37,850 nt of DNA from Clostridiaceae bacterium (lineage in GTDB: Bacteria > Bacillota > Clostridia > Saccharofermentanales > Fastidiosipilaceae): NCBI GenBank assembly GCA_012520525.1, contig JAAYOA010000071.1, positions 1 through 37,850 on the forward strand, in the 5' to 3' direction. Below, piece after piece: positions 19,380-28,644 of the stretch. How positions within the stretch are numbered: the stretch's first letter is position 1; the number at the start of each line of letters is the position of its first letter. The notes beneath the pieces are model-generated. The model searched no databases, had not been told where the DNA came from, and saw only the letters and a program-made list of their open reading frames with translations. The position numbers and the translations under genes are program-made.

Positions 19380-20040
19380 ACAAGTTCAAGATCGTCCTGA
19401 CAACGGTATCAATATCCATTTCTGATGTATCCACTCGGTACGCATCCGGTGTACAGACGAGAGGAGCAAATTCTCGGCTGCTGTCTTGCTGATCTCGGTA
19501 GGCTAACTCTTGTAAAACATGATCATAAGTGGTCGTCCCATCACCTTTATCCACAAGTTCTTTGTAGCGCCTCATGGCCCGCACTTCAGGTGTTGCTGTC
19601 AGAAAAATTTTTAATTCTGCTTGTGGTAAGACATAGGAGCCAATGTCTCGACCATCCATTACCACGCTGCGGTCGGCGGCAATCTCCCGCTGGAGAGCTA
19701 CAAGCTTTTTGCGACAACAGGGCAAGACCGAAATATCTGAGGCCCATACCGACATTTCGGGCGTACGAATGGCCTCGCTGACATCCTCATCGTCTAAAAA
19801 GACCCTTTGCAGACCTGAGACAAAGCGAATATCCACTTTCGTATCATCTAACATTTGGGCAACGGCTTCCCTGTCCTGTAGATCCATATTTTGACGGGCA
19901 GCTTTAAGTCCGCAGGCTCTGTACATCGCACCCGTATCTAAATACAAAATATCAAGTTCCTTCGCTAAGTGCTTGGCGATCGTGCTCTTCCCTGCCCCTC
20001 CAGGACCATCGATGGCAATGGCGATCCGTTTTTTATGCAT
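19342..20040 (-). CDS. cmk: cytidylate kinase
   Basis: IAIAIDGPGGAGKSTIAKHLAKELDILYLDTGAMYRA, VVMDGRDIGSYVLPQAELKIFLTATPEVRAMRRYKEL. Start chosen at MHKKRIAIA; the ORF could start at 20079, where its ATG overlaps the previous stop (TAATG). Confidence 0.95.
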   Translation of the reverse strand: MHKKRIAIAIDGPGGAGKSTIAKHLAKELDILYLDTGAMYRACGLKAARQNMDLQDREAVAQMLDDTKVDIRFVSGLQRVFLDDEDVSEAIRTPEMSVWASDISVLPCCRKKLVALQREIAADRSVVMDGRDIGSYVLPQAELKIFLTATPEVRAMRRYKELVDKGDGTTTYDHVLQELAYRDQQDSSREFAPLVCTPDAYRVDTSEMDIDTVVRTILNLYEEKICDQETKE

Positions 20041-20078
20041 ATTAAACCTTTCTAAATGCAAGATATTTTGTCTGACCA

Positions 20079-20513
20079 TTAGACGGCCCGGTGTCCAAGT
20101 CCGATGGCAATTTCATTAAGATGCAATAAGCCTACGGCAAAAAAAACACAGACACAAATATGGTCACCTAGTCTGGCTACTCCGATCTTCCCACCGACGT
20201 TAAGACCAGTGGCTTTGTCCTTTAGCTGCATGATGGCCTCGTGAGCGGCACCTGCCACCGCTCCATGTTCACCGTGAGTGTCGCCGATCACTCCTTCTCG
20301 GCGAGCAGCTACCACAGCGCGCTCGATAATTTGAGAGATGGAATCAATATAATTGCCACCAAAATCAGTGGCAGCACTGACGATCTGTTCAGTCTTAAAG
20401 CTATCGATAAGACGGCGTTCGTCGGAACGCCCTTCCACCATTGCCAGGCGGATAGCGGCGATAGCTGCTCGTTTGCTGTCAACAGTTTTTGATGCCGTAT
20501 TCCGATCTTTCAT
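20079..20513 (-). CDS. HutP-family RNA-binding regulator homologue
   Basis: RAAIAAIRLAMVEGRSDERRL..., RREGVIGDTHGEHGAVAGAAHEAIMQLKDKATGLNVGGKIGVARLGDHICVCVFFAVGLLHLNEIAIGLGHRAV matches the HutP fold signature with conserved His residues. Confidence 0.8.
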   Translation of the reverse strand: MKDRNTASKTVDSKRAAIAAIRLAMVEGRSDERRLIDSFKTEQIVSAATDFGGNYIDSISQIIERAVVAARREGVIGDTHGEHGAVAGAAHEAIMQLKDKATGLNVGGKIGVARLGDHICVCVFFAVGLLHLNEIAIGLGHRAV

Positions 20514-20536
20514 GATCTACCCCTACTTACTCAATC

Positions 20537-21448
20537 TTATAATCCACTATTGTTATTGACTTCATATATATCATTTTGACGCCAAATAGATTCTAATGTT
20601 TCCAAGTGTTCAGTTAACTCATTTTGGCGTTTAGCCGCTAGGGCAACAATCAATGCAGTTACCGTGCTAAACGGAACCGTTAAAGCATCTACAAAGGCAA
20701 TCATGTCACTCGGCGCTAAGATCATGCAATCACTGTAATCTTTAAATGGATTGTCCCGCTTGTCGGTAATCATGATCGTAGATGCAACCGCTTTTTTGGC
20801 AAACTGTAAGGCCTTGATTAAAGGTGTCGCATAGCGAGGAAAACTAAGGGCAAGCAGGACGTCCTGGTCATTAATTGGAATCAGCTGTTCGATGATTTCG
20901 CTCGTCGAACTCGACGTGACCAATCGCACATCAGAGAAAATTTGATTCATATAAAAGTGTAAATAGGATGCCAGTGGCGCCGAACTACGCAGACCCAGAA
21001 TATATATGCGTCGAGCATTGAGAAGAAGGTCCACAGCCCTATTAAATGTTTCATTGTCCCGCTGATGATAGGCACGGCGAAGCCGATCGCGGTCAGCGGT
21101 CAAAACTGCACCTAGTATATCCTCATTATTTTGTATAACATGAGTGGCCGCACGCATCCGTTCGGCGGCAGTCAAATGAACTCTCAAGTCATCTAGTAGC
21201 TGGCTCTGAAAATGAGGAAATCCAGAGTAACCTAGCTCTGTAGCAAAGCGAACAACAGTAGATTCACTTACCCCTGTTTCTCGACCAATTCGAGATGCCG
21301 TCATATAAGCAGCCTCTTCATAGTGATTCAAGATAAAGTCAGCAATAGACTTTTGACCTTTACTCAAGCCGCTATAAGTATTTTTAATTTGATCAAGGAT
21401 CGATTCCACTTGAAACGTCTTCTTTCTGTTCTTGCACAGTCTGTTCAA
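20537..21448 (-). CDS. MurR/RpiR-family transcriptional regulator (HTH + SIS)
   Basis: IADFILNHYEEAAYMTASRIGRETGVSESTVVRFATELGYSGFPHFQSQL (HTH_6) and SIS domain RRIYILGLRSSAPLASYLHFYM. Start codon uncertain (overlaps scpB; a GTG near 21409 is possible). Confidence 0.88.
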   Translation of the reverse strand: MNRLCKNRKKTFQVESILDQIKNTYSGLSKGQKSIADFILNHYEEAAYMTASRIGRETGVSESTVVRFATELGYSGFPHFQSQLLDDLRVHLTAAERMRAATHVIQNNEDILGAVLTADRDRLRRAYHQRDNETFNRAVDLLLNARRIYILGLRSSAPLASYLHFYMNQIFSDVRLVTSSSTSEIIEQLIPINDQDVLLALSFPRYATPLIKALQFAKKAVASTIMITDKRDNPFKDYSDCMILAPSDMIAFVDALTVPFSTVTALIVALAAKRQNELTEHLETLESIWRQNDIYEVNNNSGL

Positions 21449-22091
21449 GATCCTGCAGTGTACCGTACATCATTAGTTCCAAAGGCTCTAGTTCATCAAT
21501 AGATGAAAGACCAACTTCTAAAAGAAATCGTTCTGTCGTGACAAATTGGGCCGGACGACCGGGTGCATCTAAGTAGCCGCTGACTTCAATCAGTCCCCGT
21601 TCGACCAATCTACCGATCACGTTGTCTGAATTGACACCTCGGACAGTTTCAATCTGGCTGCGGGTAACGGGTTGGTTGTATGCGACAACGGCCAGAGCCT
21701 CGTAAGCTGCCGGCGATAGTTTGGCAAATTTGCGCGGTTCAAACATCTTCTCTAAGGCGTTGCTCAACTCAGACTTAGTGGTTAGGCAATAACGGTCTTC
21801 CAGGCGACGAAGGCAAATCCCCGCCGCGTCATCAGCTTCTAATTTGGCCGCCAAATCAGCTAAAATAGCTGCTTGATCCGCTTCACTCAGTTCGGTGACA
21901 CGACACAAGTGCTGCAACGACAGAGGTTCTCCGCTGACAAATAGAACAGCCTGTGTTAAAGCAATTTTATCGGCAGTTGTACCCTCTGGGTCTGTGTCTA
22001 CATGTGCCCCAGTTTTTGAGTCTACATCTGCCCTACTGCTTTCCGTCCCAATTGTTAAATCATTATTGTCCGTTGCCATGATGCTCCTCAA
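21393..22091 (-). CDS. scpB: segregation and condensation protein B
   Basis: ALTQAVLFVSGEPLSLQHLCRV...YEALAVVAYNQPVTRSQIETVRGVNSDNVIGRLVERGLIEVSGYLDAPGRPAQFVTTERFLLEVGLSSIDEL. Confidence 0.95.
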   Translation of the reverse strand: MRSIMATDNNDLTIGTESSRADVDSKTGAHVDTDPEGTTADKIALTQAVLFVSGEPLSLQHLCRVTELSEADQAAILADLAAKLEADDAAGICLRRLEDRYCLTTKSELSNALEKMFEPRKFAKLSPAAYEALAVVAYNQPVTRSQIETVRGVNSDNVIGRLVERGLIEVSGYLDAPGRPAQFVTTERFLLEVGLSSIDELEPLELMMYGTLQDLEQTVQEQKEDVSSGIDP

Positions 22092-22963
22092 TTATAGTCT
22101 TTTGCCGTTTCGTTTAGCAATTCGCGCGAAAAAAAGGACTCATCATCGTTCTTTTCAGGAACGAATTCTATAGCAATCGGACTAAATGCGTCAACTTGAT
22201 GAGCCCTAACATATTGCTTGCCAATGAGCTCCAGCAATGCCAAAAATCCTGTTACAATCTCTGTGCGCGAACTTTTAGCACCAAAAATTTCATTAAACCA
22301 AATACGACCGCGTCTTTTGACCACCTGCCAAATTTGGCGAATTTTACCCGGCAAACTCACATTTTCTCTTTTGAGTAGATAAGTCATCCGTTCACTCAAG
22401 TTTTGGAAGCGTTCGCCATTACGTTTGACGATTCCATCCACAGCTCGTTGAAATTTAAGAATATCGACGCTGTCATCGGCCTTTGGTAATTTTCTAGTCA
22501 ACCCTAGGTCTTCTGGTAAAGAAGGTAGTTTTAACAAGACTCCGCTATATGTCTCGCGGCGTTGTGTCAACTCGGCTGCAATAAGTTTGCAGCGCCTGTA
22601 CTCAAGGAGCTGCAAAATCAGTTCTTCGCGTGGGTCTTCCTCCCCCTCGCCATGATCTAATCTGCCCGTGGGCAAAAGCATACGGGACTTTATATGGATA
22701 AGAGTAGCCGCCATTACCAAAAAATCACTGGCAAGATCCATATCCAGCGCTTCCATTTTTTTCATATAGTCAAGATATTGACCGGTAATTTCCGAGATGG
22801 GAATGTCATACCAATTGTAGCGATGGCGTTCCATCAAATAGTGCAAAAGGTCAAGAGGACCATCGAAGGATCTAATATCCAGTCCATCCAATGCACTGTC
22901 CGACGGCGAAGATTCCGCCGATGTCATTATTGTATTAGTTGTATTGACAATCTTTGTAGACAT
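22088..22963 (-). CDS. scpA: segregation and condensation protein A
   Basis: FDGPLDLLHYLMERHRYNWYDIPISEITGQYLDYM...DLASDFLVMAATLIHIKSRMLLP. Confidence 0.95.
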   Translation of the reverse strand: MSTKIVNTTNTIMTSAESSPSDSALDGLDIRSFDGPLDLLHYLMERHRYNWYDIPISEITGQYLDYMKKMEALDMDLASDFLVMAATLIHIKSRMLLPTGRLDHGEGEEDPREELILQLLEYRRCKLIAAELTQRRETYSGVLLKLPSLPEDLGLTRKLPKADDSVDILKFQRAVDGIVKRNGERFQNLSERMTYLLKRENVSLPGKIRQIWQVVKRRGRIWFNEIFGAKSSRTEIVTGFLALLELIGKQYVRAHQVDAFSPIAIEFVPEKNDDESFFSRELLNETAKDYN

Positions 22964-22966
22964 AAT

Positions 22967-23962
22967 TTAATAATCAATATGCATTGCCTGAAGCACTTCC
23001 TGCATTGTGGTGCTGGCAATAGATCTTGCCTTGACAGACCCTTTCTCTAACAAGTCTCTTAAATAGGGGCGATGATGTGTCAGCAAATCCGTACGTTTAT
23101 CATAGATCGGGGTGTGCCACTCCGCCACTTTTTCATGTAGTGCACGCTTGCACTGGACACAGCCAATTTTGCCAGCTTTACAAGCTTGTTCGACCTCCTC
23201 CACCTTTTCAACGGTATTAAATAATTTCTGATATGCAAACACTGTACAAATGTCTGGATGTCCGGGATCATCCTTGCGGATGCGAGCTGGATCTGTCTTC
23301 ATATTCATAACTTTTTTGCGGACCGCTTCCGGCTCTTCTCCGAGGGAAATTGTATTATTATAACTCTTTGACATTTTGCGCCCGTCTGTACCGGGCAGGA
23401 TTTTTGCCTTCGTCAGCAGGGCTTGAGGTTCAGGAAAAATTTGCGTTTCATAAAGCGCATGCAGGCGACGCACCATCTCGCGCGCCAATTCTAAGTGGGG
23501 CAGCTGGTCTTCACCCACAGGAACAAATTCGGCTTTGTACAATATAACGTCGGCCGCCATCAAGCAGGGATAGCCGAGAAAACCATAAGTCGTTATTTCT
23601 TTCTCAGACAGTGCCTCCAGCTGTGCTTTATATGTGGGACAGCGCTCTAGCCATGAAAGAGGGGTCATCATGCTCAGCAAGAGATGCAGCTCAGCATGTT
23701 CTTTGACATGGGACTGCAAGAAGATATTGCAGCGTTCTACATCTAAACCGCAGGCCAAGTAATCGGCCATTAAGTGTTCTATATTTTCTTTTAATTGCGT
23801 AGTGTCCATATAGCCCGTCGTCAATGCGTGCCAATCGGCTATAAAGTAATGGCAGTCATATTGATCCTGCAACTGAACCCAATTTGCTAAGGCTCCAAAA
23901 TAATTTCCAATATGAATATCACCGGTCGGACGAATGCCTGACACTATGCGCTTCTTGTTCAT
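22967..23962 (-). CDS. trpS: tryptophanyl-tRNA synthetase
   Basis: RIVSGIRPTGDIHIGNYFGALANWVQLQ, GTDGRKMSKSYNN. Confidence 0.97.
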   Translation of the reverse strand: MNKKRIVSGIRPTGDIHIGNYFGALANWVQLQDQYDCHYFIADWHALTTGYMDTTQLKENIEHLMADYLACGLDVERCNIFLQSHVKEHAELHLLLSMMTPLSWLERCPTYKAQLEALSEKEITTYGFLGYPCLMAADVILYKAEFVPVGEDQLPHLELAREMVRRLHALYETQIFPEPQALLTKAKILPGTDGRKMSKSYNNTISLGEEPEAVRKKVMNMKTDPARIRKDDPGHPDICTVFAYQKLFNTVEKVEEVEQACKAGKIGCVQCKRALHEKVAEWHTPIYDKRTDLLTHHRPYLRDLLEKGSVKARSIASTTMQEVLQAMHIDY

Positions 23963-24098
23963 GTATCTTTACCCCTTTGTTTTAGTTAATGCAACTTACT
24001 TTTATCTACACCGTTTACTATCAAAAGCTAATTTTTATTGATAGGTTTCTTGTGAAGTCTTGTCACTCTTCAGCCTTCAATTTAATACTTCGATTCTA

Positions 24099-24809
24099 CT
24101 AAAATAGGTTAAAGAAGCGATCCAGCGGCCAACGAATTAAGAATGTGAGTGGCCAACGGATCACACCCATTATCCGCCACAGTGTGGTCGGAAAGAATAT
24201 GACTAAAATTAAAAATCCAATGCCAATATAACGCTCGTACTGATACATCTTTATATTAATGCGATCAGGCAGAAAAAAGCCCAACACCTTAGATCCATCA
24301 AGAGGTGGAATCGGTAATAAATTGAAGACGGCTAAATTTAAGTTGAGGACAAACATCATCTCCAACAACAATTGGACGACCAAAATGATCCTACTCCCCG
24401 TATTTCCTACCGATCCACTTGTAGTTTTGTTTAGAACCGTAAAAAAGACCCCTCGCAAAAAGTAACTAATAAAAGCCAGTATGATATTAGACACCGGTCC
24501 TGACAAAGCGACTTTAAACATGCCACTTTTCTGCGAATGTTTGCGATCAAAGTTTACGGGATTGACTGGTACAGGTTTAGCCCAGGCGACGGGCGCACCC
24601 AGCATAATAAGTGCGCCGCCGATTGGCGTCAAATGGGCTAATGGATTCAATGTCAGGCGACCCGATCGCAGAGCGGTGTCATCGCCTAGGCGACTTGCCA
24701 TCCAGCCGTGGGCGCATTCATGCACCGACAGGGAAAACATCAATACAACTGCTCGGACGAGCCATACCATGACGGTTTCAAATGTCTTAGGTTGAGTTAA
24801 AAATGGCAT
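24099..24809 (-). CDS. site-2 protease-like M50 family metallopeptidase
   Basis: FSLSVHECAHGWMASRLGDDTALRSGRLTLNPLAHLTPIG (HExxH variant HECAH), LNLAVFNLLPIPPLDGSKVL. Start chosen at MPFLTQPKTF with SD-like AGGAAAG; the longer ORF overlaps ileS. Confidence 0.9.
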   Translation of the reverse strand: MPFLTQPKTFETVMVWLVRAVVLMFSLSVHECAHGWMASRLGDDTALRSGRLTLNPLAHLTPIGGALIMLGAPVAWAKPVPVNPVNFDRKHSQKSGMFKVALSGPVSNIILAFISYFLRGVFFTVLNKTTSGSVGNTGSRIILVVQLLLEMMFVLNLNLAVFNLLPIPPLDGSKVLGFFLPDRINIKMYQYERYIGIGFLILVIFFPTTLWRIMGVIRWPLTFLIRWPLDRFFNLF

Positions 24810-24835
24810 ATAGGTTCTTTCCTCCGCAACTGCGA

Positions 24836-27800
24836 CTATGCGGAATGTACAGCTACCGCCAGTCGACAGGGTTCTCCATTCAATGTCCAATCTTTGCCTT
24901 GTGCCTCGGGAGCCTCACCTTTAGTCAGGCTGACGGCTAGTACCTCGCCGGCGATTTCGTCGCTATAATTAGCAAAGACCGATTCAATGCGACTGCTACC
25001 ACTGTACCAAACATCGATGCGGTCAGACACTTCAAAATCAGCATCTTTACGCATATTTTGCAGTTTGCTGATAATCTCTCTGACAAATCCTTCGTCAAGT
25101 AATGCTTCTGTCAATTTAAGGTCAAGGGCCACAGTCAGTTCGCCTTCGCTTTCCACAGCAAAGCCTTCCACTTGCCCCGTCTCAATAATCAATTGTTCTT
25201 CGGTGAGCTGGAAGGTTTCACCGGCAGATTCTACTGTTACATGACCTTCACTCTTTAATTCTGCCATAGCTTTGCGTCCATCTAATTCACCCAAAGCCTT
25301 TGTCACACCGGGCAGTTTTTTGCCCAATAAGCGACCAAGTACCCGCAACTGGGGTTTAAAATTATAATCTTCCAATTCAGCTGTATCATCTACATAGCAT
25401 AACGCTTTGACATTCAATTCATCTTTCACGATATCGCTATATTCGATCGGCAACTGCTGTTCAGCCTTGACCAACATACGGCTCAGAGGTTGTCGGTTTT
25501 TGATACCAGAATTATTGCGGGCGGCACGTCCCAACACGACAAGACTCCGCACGAGTTCCATATTTTCTTCCAACTCAACATCAATCAGGTCTTCCTGACA
25601 GACGGGGTAGCTGCAAAGGTGCACACTCTCCGGTACATCCTGACCGACACTGCGGACCAAATTCTGATAGATCATCTCAGCAATATAAGGTACGAAGGGA
25701 GCGGCCAAGCGGATCACCGTCTCCAAGGCGGTATATAAGGTCATATAGGCATTGATCTTGTCTTGTTCCATGCCCTCGGCCCAGTAACGCGACCGGTTGC
25801 GGCGCACATACCAGTTGGACAATTCATCAACGAAATTTTGTAATTTACGGCCCGCAGCGTAGATATCATAGCGTTCAAGCCCGGCATCTACTTCTTTTAT
25901 TAAGGTGTGGAGGCGAGACAACAACCAACGGTCAATGACCGGCAATTTTTCCACCTCAAGCTGATATTCGAAAGGATTAAACTTGTCAAGGGAAGCATAC
26001 ATAATATAGAACGCATAGGTATTCCAAAGAGTTCCCATGAATTTATTTTGTCCCTCTTTGACGGCCTCTTCGGAATAGCGAGAGGGAAGCCAGGGCTGAC
26101 TGTTTGTATAAAAATACCAGCGCACGGCATCTGCACCCAAGCTATTTAGAGCGTCCCAAGGATCTACGACATTACCTTTATGTTTAGACATCTTGACGCC
26201 ATCTTTGTCCATGACCAATCCCATGACAATGACATTCTCATAGGGTGAAGGCAAGCCGAGGGCGGTGGCAATCGCCATCAAGGAATAAAACCAACCCCGG
26301 GTCTGGTCCAACGCCTCAGAAATAAAGTCTGCTGGGAAATGTTCTTCAAAACGTTCTTTATTTTCAAATGGATAGTGATATTGAGCATAGGGCATGGCAC
26401 CAGAATCAAACCAACAGTCGATCACTTCAGGCACCCTTTTCATGTCTTTGCCACACTCTGGACAAGTGACATGTACCCTATCAATGTAAGGTTTATGCAG
26501 CTCGATATCATCGGGACAGTCGGATGATCGTTCTTTCAACTCCGCAATCGAACCGATCAGATGGCGATGCCCATCAGGACATTCCCATACCGGCAGCGGT
26601 GTCCCCCAGTAGCGCTCTCTGGACAATCCCCAGTCCACGACATTTTCTAGAAAATTGCCAAAGCGACCGTCCCTAATATTGGCAGGAAGCCAGTTGACTG
26701 CTCTGTTGTTTTCGAGCAGTTTGTCGCGCACTGCTGTCATGCGGATGAACCAACTGTGACGGGCATAGTAAATTAAAGATGTGTCACACCGCCAGCAGAA
26801 GGGGTAATTATGTTCAAAGCGACTGGCGCGAATGAGTTTTCCTTCATCATGCAGTTTTTCGATGATCCCCGCGTCAGCTTCTTTGCAGAACTGTCCGGCA
26901 AAATCCGTTACTTCTGGTGGCATCGTGCCGTCATCCTTGACGAGCTGAACAAAGGCTAGATTCTCTTGATTACCAATGCGGCTGTCATCTTCACCAAAGG
27001 CAGGTGCAATGTGAACAATACCGGTACCGTCGGACATGGTGACATAGTTGTCGGCGGTGACAATAAACGCCTTGCCTCCGTGTTCTTTAATTAATTCTGT
27101 GGCATAGGGCAGGAGTGGCTGATAAGTCTTGCCGGCTAGATCTCGTCCCACCATCTCTTCTAGAATTGAATATTTTGTCTCTTCGCCAAAGACATCTTTA
27201 ATTAAAGCTTTGGCAAGGTAATAGCGTCGCTTGGTAACACTGTCGTGGTCGTAGGCATTGTTATCTTCAGCGTGATGGTTACAGCCACAGGTATGACGAT
27301 CTTCTTCAACCTCTACAAGCACATAAGTTTCGCTGGGATTCACACACAAGGCGACGTTAGAAGGCAGCGTCCAAGGTGTCGTCGTCCAGACCGCAAAGTA
27401 GGTATTGGCTTCGCCTTCCACCGCAAAGCGAACATAGACAGAGGTATCTTCCACATCTTTATAGCCTTGAGCTACTTCGTGACTTGACAGAGATGTGCCA
27501 CAGCGTGGGCAATAGGGCACAATTTTATGTCCTTTATAAAGTAAGTCTTTCTCCCACAATTGTTTTAGAATCCACCAAATTGTTTCGATATACGTGTTGT
27601 CATAGGTGACATAAGGGCGTTTCATATCTCCAGAATATGCAACGCGCTCAGACATTTCTTCCCACTCATCTTTATACGTCCAAACACTCTCTTTACATTT
27701 ATTAATGAAAGGCTCCACGCCATATGCTTCAATTTGATCCTTGCCATCAATGCCGAGCATTTTTTCTACTTCCAGCTCTACTGGCAGACCATGGGTATCC

Positions 27801-28066
27801 CAACCGGCAATAAATTCCACATTCTTGCCCTTCATACGATGAAAACGGGGCAATAGATCCTTAATCGAACGAGTCAAAACATGACCAATATGGGGTTTGC
27901 CATTGGCCGTCGGCGGACCATCATAAATGGTAAATGTAGGACCATCGGGATTCTGTTCTTGCAGCTGATCCGTCAGGTTGATGTCGCGCCAAAAAGCGAG
28001 CACATCTTCTTCACGCTTTACAAAATTTAGGTCTGTACCAACTTTTTTGTACATCGACTGTGTCAT
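24836..28066 (-). CDS. ileS: isoleucyl-tRNA synthetase
   Basis: YDGPPTANGKPHIGHVLTRSIKDLLPRF, GWDTHGLPVELEVEK, MDKDGVKMSKHKGNVVDPWDAL; preceded by a T-box leader. Confidence 0.97.
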   Translation of the reverse strand: MTQSMYKKVGTDLNFVKREEDVLAFWRDINLTDQLQEQNPDGPTFTIYDGPPTANGKPHIGHVLTRSIKDLLPRFHRMKGKNVEFIAGWDTHGLPVELEVEKMLGIDGKDQIEAYGVEPFINKCKESVWTYKDEWEEMSERVAYSGDMKRPYVTYDNTYIETIWWILKQLWEKDLLYKGHKIVPYCPRCGTSLSSHEVAQGYKDVEDTSVYVRFAVEGEANTYFAVWTTTPWTLPSNVALCVNPSETYVLVEVEEDRHTCGCNHHAEDNNAYDHDSVTKRRYYLAKALIKDVFGEETKYSILEEMVGRDLAGKTYQPLLPYATELIKEHGGKAFIVTADNYVTMSDGTGIVHIAPAFGEDDSRIGNQENLAFVQLVKDDGTMPPEVTDFAGQFCKEADAGIIEKLHDEGKLIRASRFEHNYPFCWRCDTSLIYYARHSWFIRMTAVRDKLLENNRAVNWLPANIRDGRFGNFLENVVDWGLSRERYWGTPLPVWECPDGHRHLIGSIAELKERSSDCPDDIELHKPYIDRVHVTCPECGKDMKRVPEVIDCWFDSGAMPYAQYHYPFENKERFEEHFPADFISEALDQTRGWFYSLMAIATALGLPSPYENVIVMGLVMDKDGVKMSKHKGNVVDPWDALNSLGADAVRWYFYTNSQPWLPSRYSEEAVKEGQNKFMGTLWNTYAFYIMYASLDKFNPFEYQLEVEKLPVIDRWLLSRLHTLIKEVDAGLERYDIYAAGRKLQNFVDELSNWYVRRNRSRYWAEGMEQDKINAYMTLYTALETVIRLAAPFVPYIAEMIYQNLVRSVGQDVPESVHLCSYPVCQEDLIDVELEENMELVRSLVVLGRAARNNSGIKNRQPLSRMLVKAEQQLPIEYSDIVKDELNVKALCYVDDTAELEDYNFKPQLRVLGRLLGKKLPGVTKALGELDGRKAMAELKSEGHVTVESAGETFQLTEEQLIIETGQVEGFAVESEGELTVALDLKLTEALLDEGFVREIISKLQNMRKDADFEVSDRIDVWYSGSSRIESVFANYSDEIAGEVLAVSLTKGEAPEAQGKDWTLNGEPCRLAVAVHSA

Positions 28067-28249
28067 AATTTCATCCTCAATTTTCTTAATTTAGCAACAG
28101 CTTTAACTTAAATAATTTTACTTCTATATGATCGCGCCAGAGTGTGGCTGTCGAGTTATGCAATGGTAATTATGTTCGGCAATAAAGTGGTCTAGAGTTT
28201 ATCGCGTTGACTAATAGTAAACATATACTGCCCAAAAGCTCGATAAACA

Positions 28250-28570
28250 TAAAAAACGTCCCTCAACGGGACGCCATTCAGCGCGGTGCCACCCGTGTTA
28301 TCCACTACTCAAACCTACACAACTTCCACAGCTGTGACCAGACATCATAGTCGGGATATCTCGTCTATGCTAACGATGCGCTCCTACAGAGACACCGGCC
28401 ACAGTTACACAACTGAATAGAAAATCAGCCTTCACCTCGGCAACTCGCGGGGGATATTGAATATCGCTGCAGCACGCCCTTCCACCATCTGACGCTCGCT
28501 GTAGCCCGTGGCGATACTTAAAACCCGGTCTTTGTCATTAGAGCATATAATACGCTCTTTGTCGTCACTT
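28250..28570 (-). promoter_or_regulatory. T-box leader (riboswitch) upstream of ileS
   Basis: On minus strand: conserved T-box sequence AACACGGGTGGCACCGCGC (about 28281-28300) and terminator hairpin CGTCCCGTTGAGGGACGTTTTTT (about 28250-28273). The upstream stem-I-like region contains an ATC triplet (28453-28455) in AATATCCCC as candidate Ile specifier. Confidence 0.88.
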
Positions 28571-28644
28571 GTCTAGTTTACGACAGTCGTTGTCGGTCAA
28601 CAACCAGAACGTAATTTTACTTTTAAGGTATATCGTTGGCAAAT

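Noticed and set aside
23963-24098. T-box leader upstream of trpS
   Set aside because: The intergenic region lacks the GGTGG-ACCGCG motif and an associated terminator.
24987-27609. Several 60-85 aa plus-strand ORFs inside ileS
   Set aside because: Antisense shadows of ileS; no start-site context or family motifs.
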